Below are positions 1 through 8,150 of a stretch of 22,165 nucleotides of DNA, one piece after another. The stretch's first letter is position 1. Each line of letters begins with the position of its first letter. The notes beneath the pieces are model-generated. The model saw only the letters and a list, made by a program, of their open reading frames with translations. It was not told the origin of the DNA and did not search any database. The DNA comes from Stramenopiles sp. TOSAG23-3. Its lineage: Eukaryota; Sar. Location of the stretch: positions 4,846 through 27,010 of the forward strand of contig LT642259.1 in assembly GCA_900128585.1 (NCBI GenBank), read 5' to 3'. Made by a program: the position numbers and the translations under genes.

Positions 1-2
1 GA

Positions 3-72
<70 letters not shown>

Positions 73-101
73 GAAAGAAGAAGAGAAAAGAAGAAAGAAG
101 G
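1..101. repeat. GAAA microsatellite at window edge
   Basis: Bases 1-60 are fifteen perfect GAAA units. A degenerate tail of GAAA, GAAG and GAGAAAA units runs to about 101. The strand is entirely purine apart from one C at 61. The repeat touches the window boundary, so its full length is unknown. Confidence 0.95.
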
Positions 102-800
102 ACACGAAAAAAGGTTGTTGTTTGTTCTTGTATTATACAACACCATCACAGCACCATCCACAGCAGCTATTTAATAATATAGTACAGTAATATCACTATC
201 AGAAGACTAGGACAGAAGAGCTGAAGAATGAAAGAGAACTACGAGATGAGATGATCATACAAGGACGTTCATTAAACGCCTGTTGTTAAAATTAAGTATT
301 TATATTATAGTATAAATACTATATTATTATATCACTTCTTTTTTATAGTATTATTTATATTATATTATTATTTGCAATTATAATTATGACATAAGATATA
401 TAAATAAATACCTTACATAAAGAAATTTAATTACACAAAGCTGTATTGCTACTATCTAATATACGTATTCTAATTATTTTATTAAGTATATATTTGAATG
501 GCCAGACGATTTTCAGTTTTGTTTGATGATGATTACGTTTTTTCTGTCACAGAACATCGTCATTTCCACAGACAATTAACATACACACAGCACATGACCA
601 GCTAAAAATAATAAGGCTCCTTTTCTTTCTTTTCTATGAGGCGTTCGTATACATACGTACAATACAATACAATACGCACGAGAGGCATAAAATAGCGTAG
701 CGCGTAGCCGTCCACCAATTTTGTTTAGAACTAAAAGCTATGAGCTATGATAGATAATAAATACTACTCCCTCCCTCAACAACAAGGCAAAAAAAAGAAG

Positions 801-839
801 GGCAAAAGCATGGCAAAAGCATGGCAAAAGCATGGCAAG
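801..839. repeat. 11-bp tandem repeat, about 3.5 copies
   Basis: The unit GGCAAAAGCAT occurs three times in direct succession (801-811, 812-822, 823-833), followed by a partial copy. It lies in noncoding AT-rich DNA. Confidence 0.85.
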
Positions 840-1261
840 CAGAAGGAAAAATAAAAGTCGTCGAAAAAACGCCATTTAATAATTATTTTTAATATTAGAG
901 GAGTCAGATGAGTTTCGTTCCTCCCTCCTACTCTCCTCCTCCTAGGATTTCCGGATTTCCCATCATCACACATCCCACTTGAAGATGCGATTTTTTTTAA
1001 TTTTATAGAAGGTGTATACGCCTCGTAGAATAGAAAGAGTTAAATTGTTTAAAAAATGCAATAAAAAAATGATGGTCATAGTAGCGCGACTATGGATGAC
1101 CCATCATGGCTCTTCTTCATAATTATTAATATAAAAATAGTATAGGCTTTATTACTCTCAGGGATTTAATTTTTATTTAATTACTACTACGACAACAAGT
1201 AAACGACATTTTTGAGCAAAGGTTTGCTTGGTTCGAGTATACGCAAGCGAAGAAAATCTAA

Positions 1262-1276
1262 ATGGTTATGCTTTGA
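1262..1276 (+). promoter_or_regulatory. Possible short upstream ORF in the GDH leader
   Basis: ATG GTT ATG CTT TGA forms a four-codon ORF 103 nt upstream of the proposed GDH ATG at 1380 and out of frame with it. If the transcript starts upstream, the ORF could lower or regulate translation of the main frame. The transcription start is unknown, so this is only a possibility. Confidence 0.2.
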
Positions 1277-1379
1277 AGCGACGAGAACAAAGCGATTTAA
1301 ACCACTGATCACAACGATATTGTTATACAAAATAACAGTACCCAGTGTAATTACACCAATTTCTATTTTATTTTTTACA

Positions 1380-4300
1380 ATGCTTCGTCCAGCGCAGAAA
1401 ACAGGTAAAGGGCTACTTCGAAATGCTGTGGGCGCAGTTCGTCGTCGGAACTCTTCGACCCTTGCGCCCAAGGGGCAGCGTGGGATTCTTCCAAAATCAA
1501 AAACGCAGACTGGGGCCGCGAGTGTTCATGTCGAAAAGGTTCTTGGTGGGGCTTCCAAATCTGCACCGATGCAGCAGCAAAAGCGGTCCTTTGGGAACAT
1601 TACGCGCGAGCTCTCAGAGTGGGTTGTCGGCCGGGAGAAGTTGATCCAGGCGACGCGAAAAATCCTTCCCGTGTTGACAGATCGTGGGCGATTTATTTAC
1701 GCCGAAGCGTGGGCCATGGACGCAGACAACAGCGGGCTGAAATGTTACGATACATTTTTCGACGACTCCTTTAAAGCCGTTAAACCATTTGAAGCCGCAG
1801 CGTTGGCGATTAAACTTGAGCCCGGCCGTGGCTCGGTGGGGCGCGTTTACGAGACGTGCGAGGCGGAGACTTTGACCGACTTGAACTTTAAGGGCCGGGC
1901 ACGCATCAACGCCTCCGAGGGTGCCGGCTTGCAGTCTGGCCTTGTTGTGCCCTTGCTATCGCAGTCAGGGGAAATCGTGAGCATCTTTCACTTTTACACC
2001 CAGGCACAGATGGAAAAAGACGCCAGTGTTGAACAAGATTTTATACAGATATCACGGCAAATGCTCATGGCCGAAACCGACAAAAATGCAAGGCCAACTC
2101 TGATCGAAAACGAAGAAACCAGGGCGTCAAAGTTCAAGAACCAGGAGCAAATGAACCAGGTGTACGAGCGAATGCGCGAAATGGGAACCTTTCACGCTTC
2201 CCTGGTCTTGGAGAGCGTAGACTGGTTTTACAACCATTTGGGTTTGCCCACGTCGTACTTCGACCGATTCAAGCCCCTTGAAATTGCGAAGCACGTGTCT
2301 GCTTTCACTTCCGCGAAAAGCTTGAACAAGAACAAGCTGGAAATGACCATTCCCCACGACACCGGTTTTATAGCCATGGCCACGATTGACGAAACAATCG
2401 ACGATGTGACCGAGATAACAGGCTTTGAGCAAATGGTAGACGCCGTGCGAACTCAAACGAAAGACGCCAACAAGTGCTTGTCTTGCTCACGGTTTATTTC
2501 CACGGGGAAAGTCGCGCCGTACTCGACAAAGAACCTGGCCTTCTACATAATCGACGTGGAAGATTACATTGAGCCAAACCCAGAGATCATGGAAGAGAAT
2601 CTGAAGGTAATAACTTCCGAAGGGTTTCTCCAGCGCAGCACGGATGTTTTGGACCGTTACGAAGAAATCGTAAAGAAAAAGCAAGAGAGGCTACGCCCCT
2701 ACATCCAGAGGTACGCGGATGCCAGCGACGGCTCCGTACCAATTGTGATTGGCATTCGCTCTGTGACCCAAAGCGATTCTTCCCAGTCCCTCGCCCAGGC
2801 CTCCTCTCTACCAACTCTGCGAGATCGTGGCATGAATACGATCATCACTGAGATGCTTGGCAAAGAGCTGACCGCAAGACGGAAGTACATGAACACCATG
2901 TCGAACGGGCTAGTTTTCTTCAACCTGTACTTGGACCCAGATAGTTCTGAAGAACACATCGAAAATTTTTTGCATCGCATTGGTTTGATGACCATATTGC
3001 CCCGCAGTGACTTATTGGACATGCTTGTTGACCGGACCCTATCCGCCCACGAGTATGCCTATGTTCTCGGCGCGTCCAACTTCGTGTTTTACTTTCTGTC
3101 CACAGAGTCGGAAGATTTGTCATTGCTTCGCCAGAGCCTGGCGAACGACCCCATCAACAAAGGCCGTCTGGACAGGGTCTCTGCAAACATGTCTAGGGAA
3201 GCCCTCTCGACGACACGCATCGACGAGACCATTAGGGACTACCCGGAGTTGTGCAGAGCGATATTCAAGAACTTTGATGATACACACAATCCTGCTGGGG
3301 CGAGAAACGCCCCTTCGTACGATGAAGCGTTGGCTGCGCGGATAGACAAAGAGGTTTTCGACGATTTTGATCGTAAAATCCTGAAAGGCTTTTTGAATTT
3401 CAACGCACACTTGGAAAAAACGAACTTTTACAAGAGAAAGAAAAGTTCGTTGAGTTACCGATTGAACCCGAAGTTTATGGACGACAACAGCATGTACCCA
3501 GAATCACCGTATGGAATACTTATGACAATGTCGAACGAGTTCCGCGGCTTCCACGTGCGTTTCCGCGAGGTAGCTCGGGGAGGATTGCGTTTAATCCCAT
3601 CCCGCGACATGGCAGCCTACACTGCTAATCGCGAAAGCATGTTTAACGAAGCGTACAACTTGGCGTACACGCAGAACAAAAAGAACAAAGACATCCCAGA
3701 ATTCGGATCGAAAGGTGTCATTTTGTTGGAAAGGCACTCCCAGAGCAGTGGCCAGTTTGCATTTTGCAAGTACATTTCCGGTATGTTCGATATTATGCTA
3801 CCAACCAAGGAAGTGGTAGACCATCATGGGAAAGAAGAGCTTATCTTTTGTGGCCCAGACGAAGGCACCGCAGACGTCATGGAGTGGGCAGCCAATTACG
3901 GGCAGCAGCGCGGATACAAGTACTGGAAGGCTTTCACCACTGGAAAACCAAATACAATGGGAGGTATTCCTCACGATACGTACGGCATGACGACCCGATC
4001 GGTGCACGAGTACGTTGTGGGTACGCTCGAAAAGCTGGGCATCGACGAGTCCTCCGTGAGAAAAATGCAAACTGGGGGCCCAGACGGTGACCTTGGTTCA
4101 AATGAGATTTTGATCTCTAAGGACAAGACCATTGGTATCGTCGATGGGTCCGGCGTACTGATGGATCCCGTTGGGTTGGATCGCCCAGAGCTTGAAAGGC
4201 TGGCGACCGAACGTCTTATGGTTGACTCGTTCGATACATCGAAGTTGTCCGACAACGGTGCTTTGGTGCTTATAACCGACACTGACGTGACGTTGCCAAA

Positions 4301-5051
4301 TGGGGACAAAGTTGACAACGGTCTGACGTTTAGAAACAATTTTCACATGTCCAAGCATGCTCAAGCCGATCTATTCGTTCCGTGCGGTGGAAGGCCGGAA
4401 TCAATAAATGCCGGCAATGTATCTCAGCTGTTTGACCAGGAATCTGGTCAGCCTCTGTACAAATACATCATTGAAGGAGCAAATTTGTTCATTACAGAAG
4501 ACGCCAGGGCAACGCTAGAAGAGGCGGGAGTGATATTGTTCAAAGATGCATCGACCAACAAAGGTGGGGTAACGTCCTCAAGTTTGGAAGTTCTTGCGGC
4601 TTTGTCCATGACTGACGACGAGCACCACGAATTAATGCAGGTTAAAGGCGAAGTCATTCCTGACTTTTATCAACAGTACGTTGAAGAAGTTACCCAAATT
4701 ATTGAACACAATGCCCAGCTTGAGTTCGAATGCATTTGGAACGAACACGAACGCACCGGCACCAGACGAGCTGTATTGACCGACGAATTGTCCATGAAAA
4801 TCAACAAGCTTAACGTTAACGTTCAGCAATCTTCACTGTGGGACAGCGAGAATATTAAACGATCTGTCTTGGAAAAAGCATTTCCCCAGACCCTTCAAAA
4901 GAAGCTAGGAGGGCTGGACGTTCTGTTGGAACGACTGCCGGAAGATTACGTTAAATCCGTTTTCGGTTACTACGTTGCAAGCCGTTACGTATACAAATAC
5001 GGAATGTCTGGCCAAGAGTTTGCATTCTTCGAATACATGAATGAGTATTAA
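1380..5051 (+). CDS. Large NAD-specific glutamate dehydrogenase (Gdh2-like) with N-terminal GAF-like domain
   Basis: The predicted enzyme oxidises L-glutamate to 2-oxoglutarate and ammonium with NAD+, probably in mitochondria. The start is the ATG at 1380 (A at -3). The frame stays open upstream only to a TTG at 1212. The 1223-aa product begins with an Arg-rich, acid-free presequence (RRRNSS near residues 21-26) typical of matrix targeting. Residues about 75-230 resemble a GAF domain: W81, then GSVGRVYE, a TDLN strand, GLQSGLVVPL and a FHFYT strand. The catalytic half holds GFHVRFREVARGG (723-735), the probable catalytic Lys778 in FGSKGV, DEGTADVMEWA, the nucleotide-fold motif GGPDGDLGSNE (899-909) and PCGGRPESIN. 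These are hallmarks of the large 115/180-kDa NAD-GDH family; yeast Gdh2 is about 1090 aa. An AATAAA lies three bases after the stop. The family call is firm; the GAF call is good; localisation is inferred. Confidence 0.95.
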   Translation: MLRPAQKTGKGLLRNAVGAVRRRNSSTLAPKGQRGILPKSKTQTGAASVHVEKVLGGASKSAPMQQQKRSFGNITRELSEWVVGREKLIQATRKILPVLTDRGRFIYAEAWAMDADNSGLKCYDTFFDDSFKAVKPFEAAALAIKLEPGRGSVGRVYETCEAETLTDLNFKGRARINASEGAGLQSGLVVPLLSQSGEIVSIFHFYTQAQMEKDASVEQDFIQISRQMLMAETDKNARPTLIENEETRASKFKNQEQMNQVYERMREMGTFHASLVLESVDWFYNHLGLPTSYFDRFKPLEIAKHVSAFTSAKSLNKNKLEMTIPHDTGFIAMATIDETIDDVTEITGFEQMVDAVRTQTKDANKCLSCSRFISTGKVAPYSTKNLAFYIIDVEDYIEPNPEIMEENLKVITSEGFLQRSTDVLDRYEEIVKKKQERLRPYIQRYADASDGSVPIVIGIRSVTQSDSSQSLAQASSLPTLRDRGMNTIITEMLGKELTARRKYMNTMSNGLVFFNLYLDPDSSEEHIENFLHRIGLMTILPRSDLLDMLVDRTLSAHEYAYVLGASNFVFYFLSTESEDLSLLRQSLANDPINKGRLDRVSANMSREALSTTRIDETIRDYPELCRAIFKNFDDTHNPAGARNAPSYDEALAARIDKEVFDDFDRKILKGFLNFNAHLEKTNFYKRKKSSLSYRLNPKFMDDNSMYPESPYGILMTMSNEFRGFHVRFREVARGGLRLIPSRDMAAYTANRESMFNEAYNLAYTQNKKNKDIPEFGSKGVILLERHSQSSGQFAFCKYISGMFDIMLPTKEVVDHHGKEELIFCGPDEGTADVMEWAANYGQQRGYKYWKAFTTGKPNTMGGIPHDTYGMTTRSVHEYVVGTLEKLGIDESSVRKMQTGGPDGDLGSNEILISKDKTIGIVDGSGVLMDPVGLDRPELERLATERLMVDSFDTSKLSDNGALVLITDTDVTLPNGDKVDNGLTFRNNFHMSKHAQADLFVPCGGRPESINAGNVSQLFDQESGQPLYKYIIEGANLFITEDARATLEEAGVILFKDASTNKGGVTSSSLEVLAALSMTDDEHHELMQVKGEVIPDFYQQYVEEVTQIIEHNAQLEFECIWNEHERTGTRRAVLTDELSMKINKLNVNVQQSSLWDSENIKRSVLEKAFPQTLQKKLGGLDVLLERLPEDYVKSVFGYYVASRYVYKYGMSGQEFAFFEYMNEY

Positions 5052-5185
5052 GAAATAAAAAGCTAAAATTAAATGTACTGCGAACTGAACAAAAGTATTT
5101 TTGATTATTATGTCATACTTAAACAAGAAAATTTCAAATTTCAATTCTTCGATGCAATTGTGTACAAAATAAATTTGTTTCCACG

Positions 5186-6364
5186 TTAACTGAACATTCT
5201 TGAATATTTCGGTTTCGCCCTCGACTTAATATTGGCAACAATATTTATTCTTTTCATTCGTGGTGATGGCCTCCAACTAGAATATTGCTTGGACCTCTGC
5301 CTAACTTTGGAAATGTAACCGGACGACTGTGGCCGCCGAGGTTGAGAGTTTGCAAAGAGCGAACCCATGTCTCTATTCTCTATGCCCCGGTGGTTTTTGG
5401 CACGGTAATAATTACGTTTAATCGGGGCCGTAAATGGTCTAAGCGTACTTACCTTTGTGTGGGACGAAAAAAAGCTGGTGGGGACATCGGTGTGGGATGA
5501 ATCTTGCTGACCGTTCCTTTGTGGGTTTGCCCGATTGCTTTTTAGCACTGCGCCACTTTCTGGCGTCGACCTCAGAAAATTGCTTTTATATTGTTTCTGT
5601 GCACCAAAGTAGAGCCAAAGCATTGTACTGTACAGGATTTGGTCATCTCTTAAAGGTTTGTCTGTGAAACTTCTCTGCATACTACTGGCAATAATTTGAG
5701 AGAAGAGTAACGGCTCCTGTCGACCAGAAGACTGCAATATCTCCTCCTTATGTTTTGAGTACGTCTCACTCAGAAACGCGATAAAGGCGCTCAACTCTTT
5801 ATTTGTCAACCCAAGGCTCAGCCTCTCTGTTGCAATCTTAAACTCTTTCCTGCTCACCCAACCCTTTTTCCCTCGATCCAATCCCATGAATACTTTTCTG
5901 ACATTATGGTAGGACCATTTGTGTAAAACCAATGCATCTTTAACAAACGATGCAACTCGGTCCCCGTCAGCGGATGAGCTTTTATTGTTGTCACATGGTT
6001 CCTCCGTGGGCCCTGCAGTTGTATGTTCCAACCGTCCATTATAGGAAGAGCCGCGCATTACACGCACAACTCCCCCCCCCCGTTTGTTCGCTGGAGCGAC
6101 GGTTTTCCTTCGAATCAGGGAAGGCTTTTTAGGGTTAGGGAATTCATGTTTGTCAAATTGACGCGGCACTTGGCTTTCTTTCGGAGTCTCTATAGGTGCG
6201 GTATGGTTTGCAAAATTTGGAAAATCGAAAAGGTGGTGTGATAATGACACCCCCTCGCGAAAGAACGTATCTACAGTTGCCTTAAGCAAGTCATCAAAAT
6301 ACACAATATTCTCTTCAGAAATTACCGCACTCACTGGATCCTCAACATGATTGTTTTCTTCCAT
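5186..6364 (-). CDS. Uncharacterised EF-hand-like protein with basic C-terminal tail
   Basis: The 392-aa protein starts at ATG 6364 (A at -3) and ends with TAA. I do not recognise a family over the full length. Residues 153-176 form an EF-hand-like helix-loop-helix with loop DRGKKGWVSRKE (163-174). It keeps D at position 1, G at 6 and E at 12 but has Gly, Lys and Trp at ligand positions 3, 5 and 7, so calcium binding is doubtful. A second, loop-less helical pair follows (about 187-230). The C-terminal third (260-392) is Ser/Arg/Lys-rich and probably disordered, with RPFTAP (309-314) and RPQSSGY (344-350). Similar RP-x-(S/T) motifs are common in axonemal proteins, so a ciliary role is a weak guess. 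Residues 95-98 come from a 10-base G tract. The gene is convergent with GDH, with 134 bp between stops. Confidence 0.8.
   Translation of the reverse strand: MEENNHVEDPVSAVISEENIVYFDDLLKATVDTFFREGVSLSHHLFDFPNFANHTAPIETPKESQVPRQFDKHEFPNPKKPSLIRRKTVAPANKRGGGVVRVMRGSSYNGRLEHTTAGPTEEPCDNNKSSSADGDRVASFVKDALVLHKWSYHNVRKVFMGLDRGKKGWVSRKEFKIATERLSLGLTNKELSAFIAFLSETYSKHKEEILQSSGRQEPLLFSQIIASSMQRSFTDKPLRDDQILYSTMLWLYFGAQKQYKSNFLRSTPESGAVLKSNRANPQRNGQQDSSHTDVPTSFFSSHTKVSTLRPFTAPIKRNYYRAKNHRGIENRDMGSLFANSQPRRPQSSGYISKVRQRSKQYSSWRPSPRMKRINIVANIKSRAKPKYSRMFS
6072..6081. repeat. Homopolymer of 10 C (10 G in the coding strand)
   Basis: Ten consecutive C lie inside the EF-hand-like gene and are read on the minus strand as R-G-G-G. 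The frame is intact across the tract at this length. One of three C tracts of 10 or more bases in the window. Confidence 0.9.
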
Positions 6365-7607
6365 AATACTTTCCAGTTCTAAGTAATGGGTATTCTGTAT
6401 ACAATTGTCAGCAGCTATTTACATTCACCCTTTATACTTTTCGACTTGACTTGCAAATAAATAGCAAACAGTTGCGATTTGAAGTGAAGGATACGAACCA
6501 AATGAACTGATATATGAGAATTGAGAATTGTGATAATTGCGACATGCAGATTGAGAATCTAGGGGTTTTTTTTGTTGAGAAAAAAAAAAGAAAGAAGATC
6601 GTCGATTTTTTAATAATAATAAATATTTGATGATGGATGATGTTTTTATAGCGTTATAGTTACCCTCGCTCCTCCTCCTCTTCCTCTTCCTCGTAGTTGT
6701 TGTTGTGTTTTCAAAAAATAAAAAATAGAAAAACAATTATTACTATTGGTTCCAATAAAACAAGTACGAATATTTCATATTCAATTTTAATTATAAGTGA
6801 GTGAATTTAGGTCTATGATATGGTGTGTTGTTTCTTCATTCACTTTGATGAAACGCTTTAGTCCATTTAGTACCATTTTTTTTGCATTCAGTATTCAGTT
6901 CAACGCAAATTAGAACAAAACCGGAAACTTCTGTATTGTTCTCAATTACAACTATACAATAACGTATACTATAATATTCAAAATATCCTATATATATTAT
7001 TATGAAACTACGACAAGAAGCAAGGCTTCCTCCCTCCTTCCTCCTTCCTCCTTCCTCCTTCCCTCCCAGCAAATTGATAAAACAAGTAACTCAATGGTTA
7101 TAAAATAATTTAAAAGGAATCCGTACGCTTCGATCGTAGACCTACTATTATATTGACAATAATATGCTTATTCTATAATTAATTGGCCAACAATATTACT
7201 ACTTACTGTACAGCTATATAAAATAATAAATATTAATAAATAACGAACCAAAAAGAAAAAATAATTAATAATAAAAAAAAAGAAAAAGACTTCATCCTCC
7301 CTCCTGCATATTCCTATATTATATTTAATATAAATAATATTATAGTAGAAGAAGAAGAATGAAAAATTATACGAGATAGATAGTAGTAGCATTAATAGAA
7401 GAAGAGAAAAAAAAAGGGGAAAAAATTGTTGTTTTGTTTGGATGAGATGTAAATAATTAAACAGAGAAAACAGATTGTATTCGACAAAGTGAGCAAATGA
7501 GTGAAGAAGGAACGGAAGGTGCTACTTAGACATTTTTTTTAAATCGAAAGCGTAAATATCGATCACGTGAACACGTATTTATTACACAATTAAGGACAGG
7601 AGTTTAT
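6365..7607. other. AT-rich spacer between divergent genes
   Basis: About 1.2 kb separates the starts of the EF-hand-like gene (-) and mS37 (+), so it should hold both promoters. It contains A/T runs, purine and pyrimidine tracts (CT-rich near 6666-6693, homopyrimidine at 7026-7067, and purine-rich stretches at 7260-7290 and 7345-7430). I see no coding frame with protein character, no tRNA-like B box and no clear TATA assignment. Confidence 0.6.
7026..7067. repeat. Homopyrimidine tract, CTCCTTC-type heptamer repeat
   Basis: Forty-two consecutive pyrimidines contain about four near-perfect CTCCTTC units flanked by CCCTCCC variants. It is noncoding. A mirror-like homopyrimidine tract of this kind can in principle form triplex DNA. 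Confidence 0.85.
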
Positions 7608-7621
7608 CCCCCCCCCCCCCC
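7608..7621. repeat. Homopolymer of 14 C in the mS37 leader
   Basis: Fourteen consecutive C end 27 bp upstream of the mS37 start codon, within an otherwise AT-rich spacer. It is probably part of the 5' leader or core promoter. The length may not be exact because long homopolymers are error-prone in sequencing. Confidence 0.9.
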
Positions 7622-7648
7622 GATAGTTTAATTCTGCGAAGCGTTAGG

Positions 7649-7921
7649 ATGAGTCGGAAATTTTTAGAGGCGCCGTCGCAGGTTCCAAGCTTGAAAATGC
7701 TGCAACGGTTTGCGAAACGGAAAGGTCGCCGGCATTTAAGTTGCGCTGCTGAACTTGATACTGTTATGATGTGCATGTCCCAAGGTGAAAATAGGCAGAA
7801 ATGTAGGGATGTAATTAAAGATTTGAAAGTATGTTTGGGTCAACAGCCTACGTCGAAAGGTCACAAACCGACAATAAACTATCACTTGCATCGTTTAGCT
7901 CGGAGTAAGTTTAAACGTTAA
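7649..7921 (+). CDS. Mitochondrial small-subunit ribosomal protein mS37 (MRP10/CHCHD1-like), twin CX9C
   Basis: The 90-aa protein starts at ATG 7649 (A at -3) and ends with TAA. It has exactly four cysteines, in two CX9C pairs: C32-C42 and C52-C62. This is the CHCH helical hairpin, which is oxidised by the Mia40 pathway in the intermembrane space. The N terminus is very basic (RFAKRKGRR at 20-28), and the C terminus carries INYHLHRL, closely matching the INYHAARL segment of fungal Mrp10. Together these point to mS37, a component of the mitochondrial ribosomal small subunit, rather than a Cox or complex I CHCH factor. The length is typical. An AATAAA occurs at 8044-8049, downstream of the stop. 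The gene converges on the kelch gene (229 bp between stops). Confidence is high for the CHCH fold and good for the mS37 assignment. Confidence 0.87.
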   Translation: MSRKFLEAPSQVPSLKMLQRFAKRKGRRHLSCAAELDTVMMCMSQGENRQKCRDVIKDLKVCLGQQPTSKGHKPTINYHLHRLARSKFKR

Positions 7922-8150
7922 TGGCCCTAGCTACGTATGGTCGCACGTGGTGCACATACAATTTTACGCGATAGGCAATGCTGTCTTCGCACACGAAACC
8001 TGCTAGCTCGACTGAAATGCAAATTTAAACTAGATTTTGGGAAAATAAAATTAATTAAAACTCTTACCCGCGCCCCCCTCGCACCTTTTCAAAAGTGTCA
8101 CACGGCTTCTTTTTCAAGCGTTAGCACCCTCACCGCGCGCCTGGTGGCGC

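Larger units (their letters stand above)
102..1379. other. AT-rich spacer upstream of the GDH gene
   Basis: This stretch is strongly AT-rich, with short AT hairpins (for example around 306-323), a CAATA/TACAA repeat near 657-674 and an 11-bp tandem repeat at 801-839. No coding pattern, tRNA or other RNA gene is evident. It presumably contains the promoter and 5' leader of the + strand GDH gene. The open frame between 1212 and 1379 continues into GDH but begins with TTG and has no recognisable protein character. Confidence 0.6.

Noticed and set aside
776-973. 65-codon - strand frame rich in Phe and Cys
   Set aside because: It is low-complexity translation of the 11-bp tandem repeat and T-runs, with no protein character.
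1229-1239. GGTTCGAG resembling a tRNA B box
   Set aside because: There is no matching A box, acceptor stem or cloverleaf around it.
1212-1379. 56-residue N-terminal extension of GDH
   Set aside because: It starts at TTG, lacks an in-frame ATG and has no protein-like features. The ATG at 1380 begins a typical mitochondrial presequence.
6425-6736. 103-codon - strand frame rich in Arg, Phe and Ser; also similar frames at 6836-7072, 7168-7392 and 16311-16631
   Set aside because: These are translations of AT-rich and pyrimidine/purine spacer DNA without domain signals or balanced composition.
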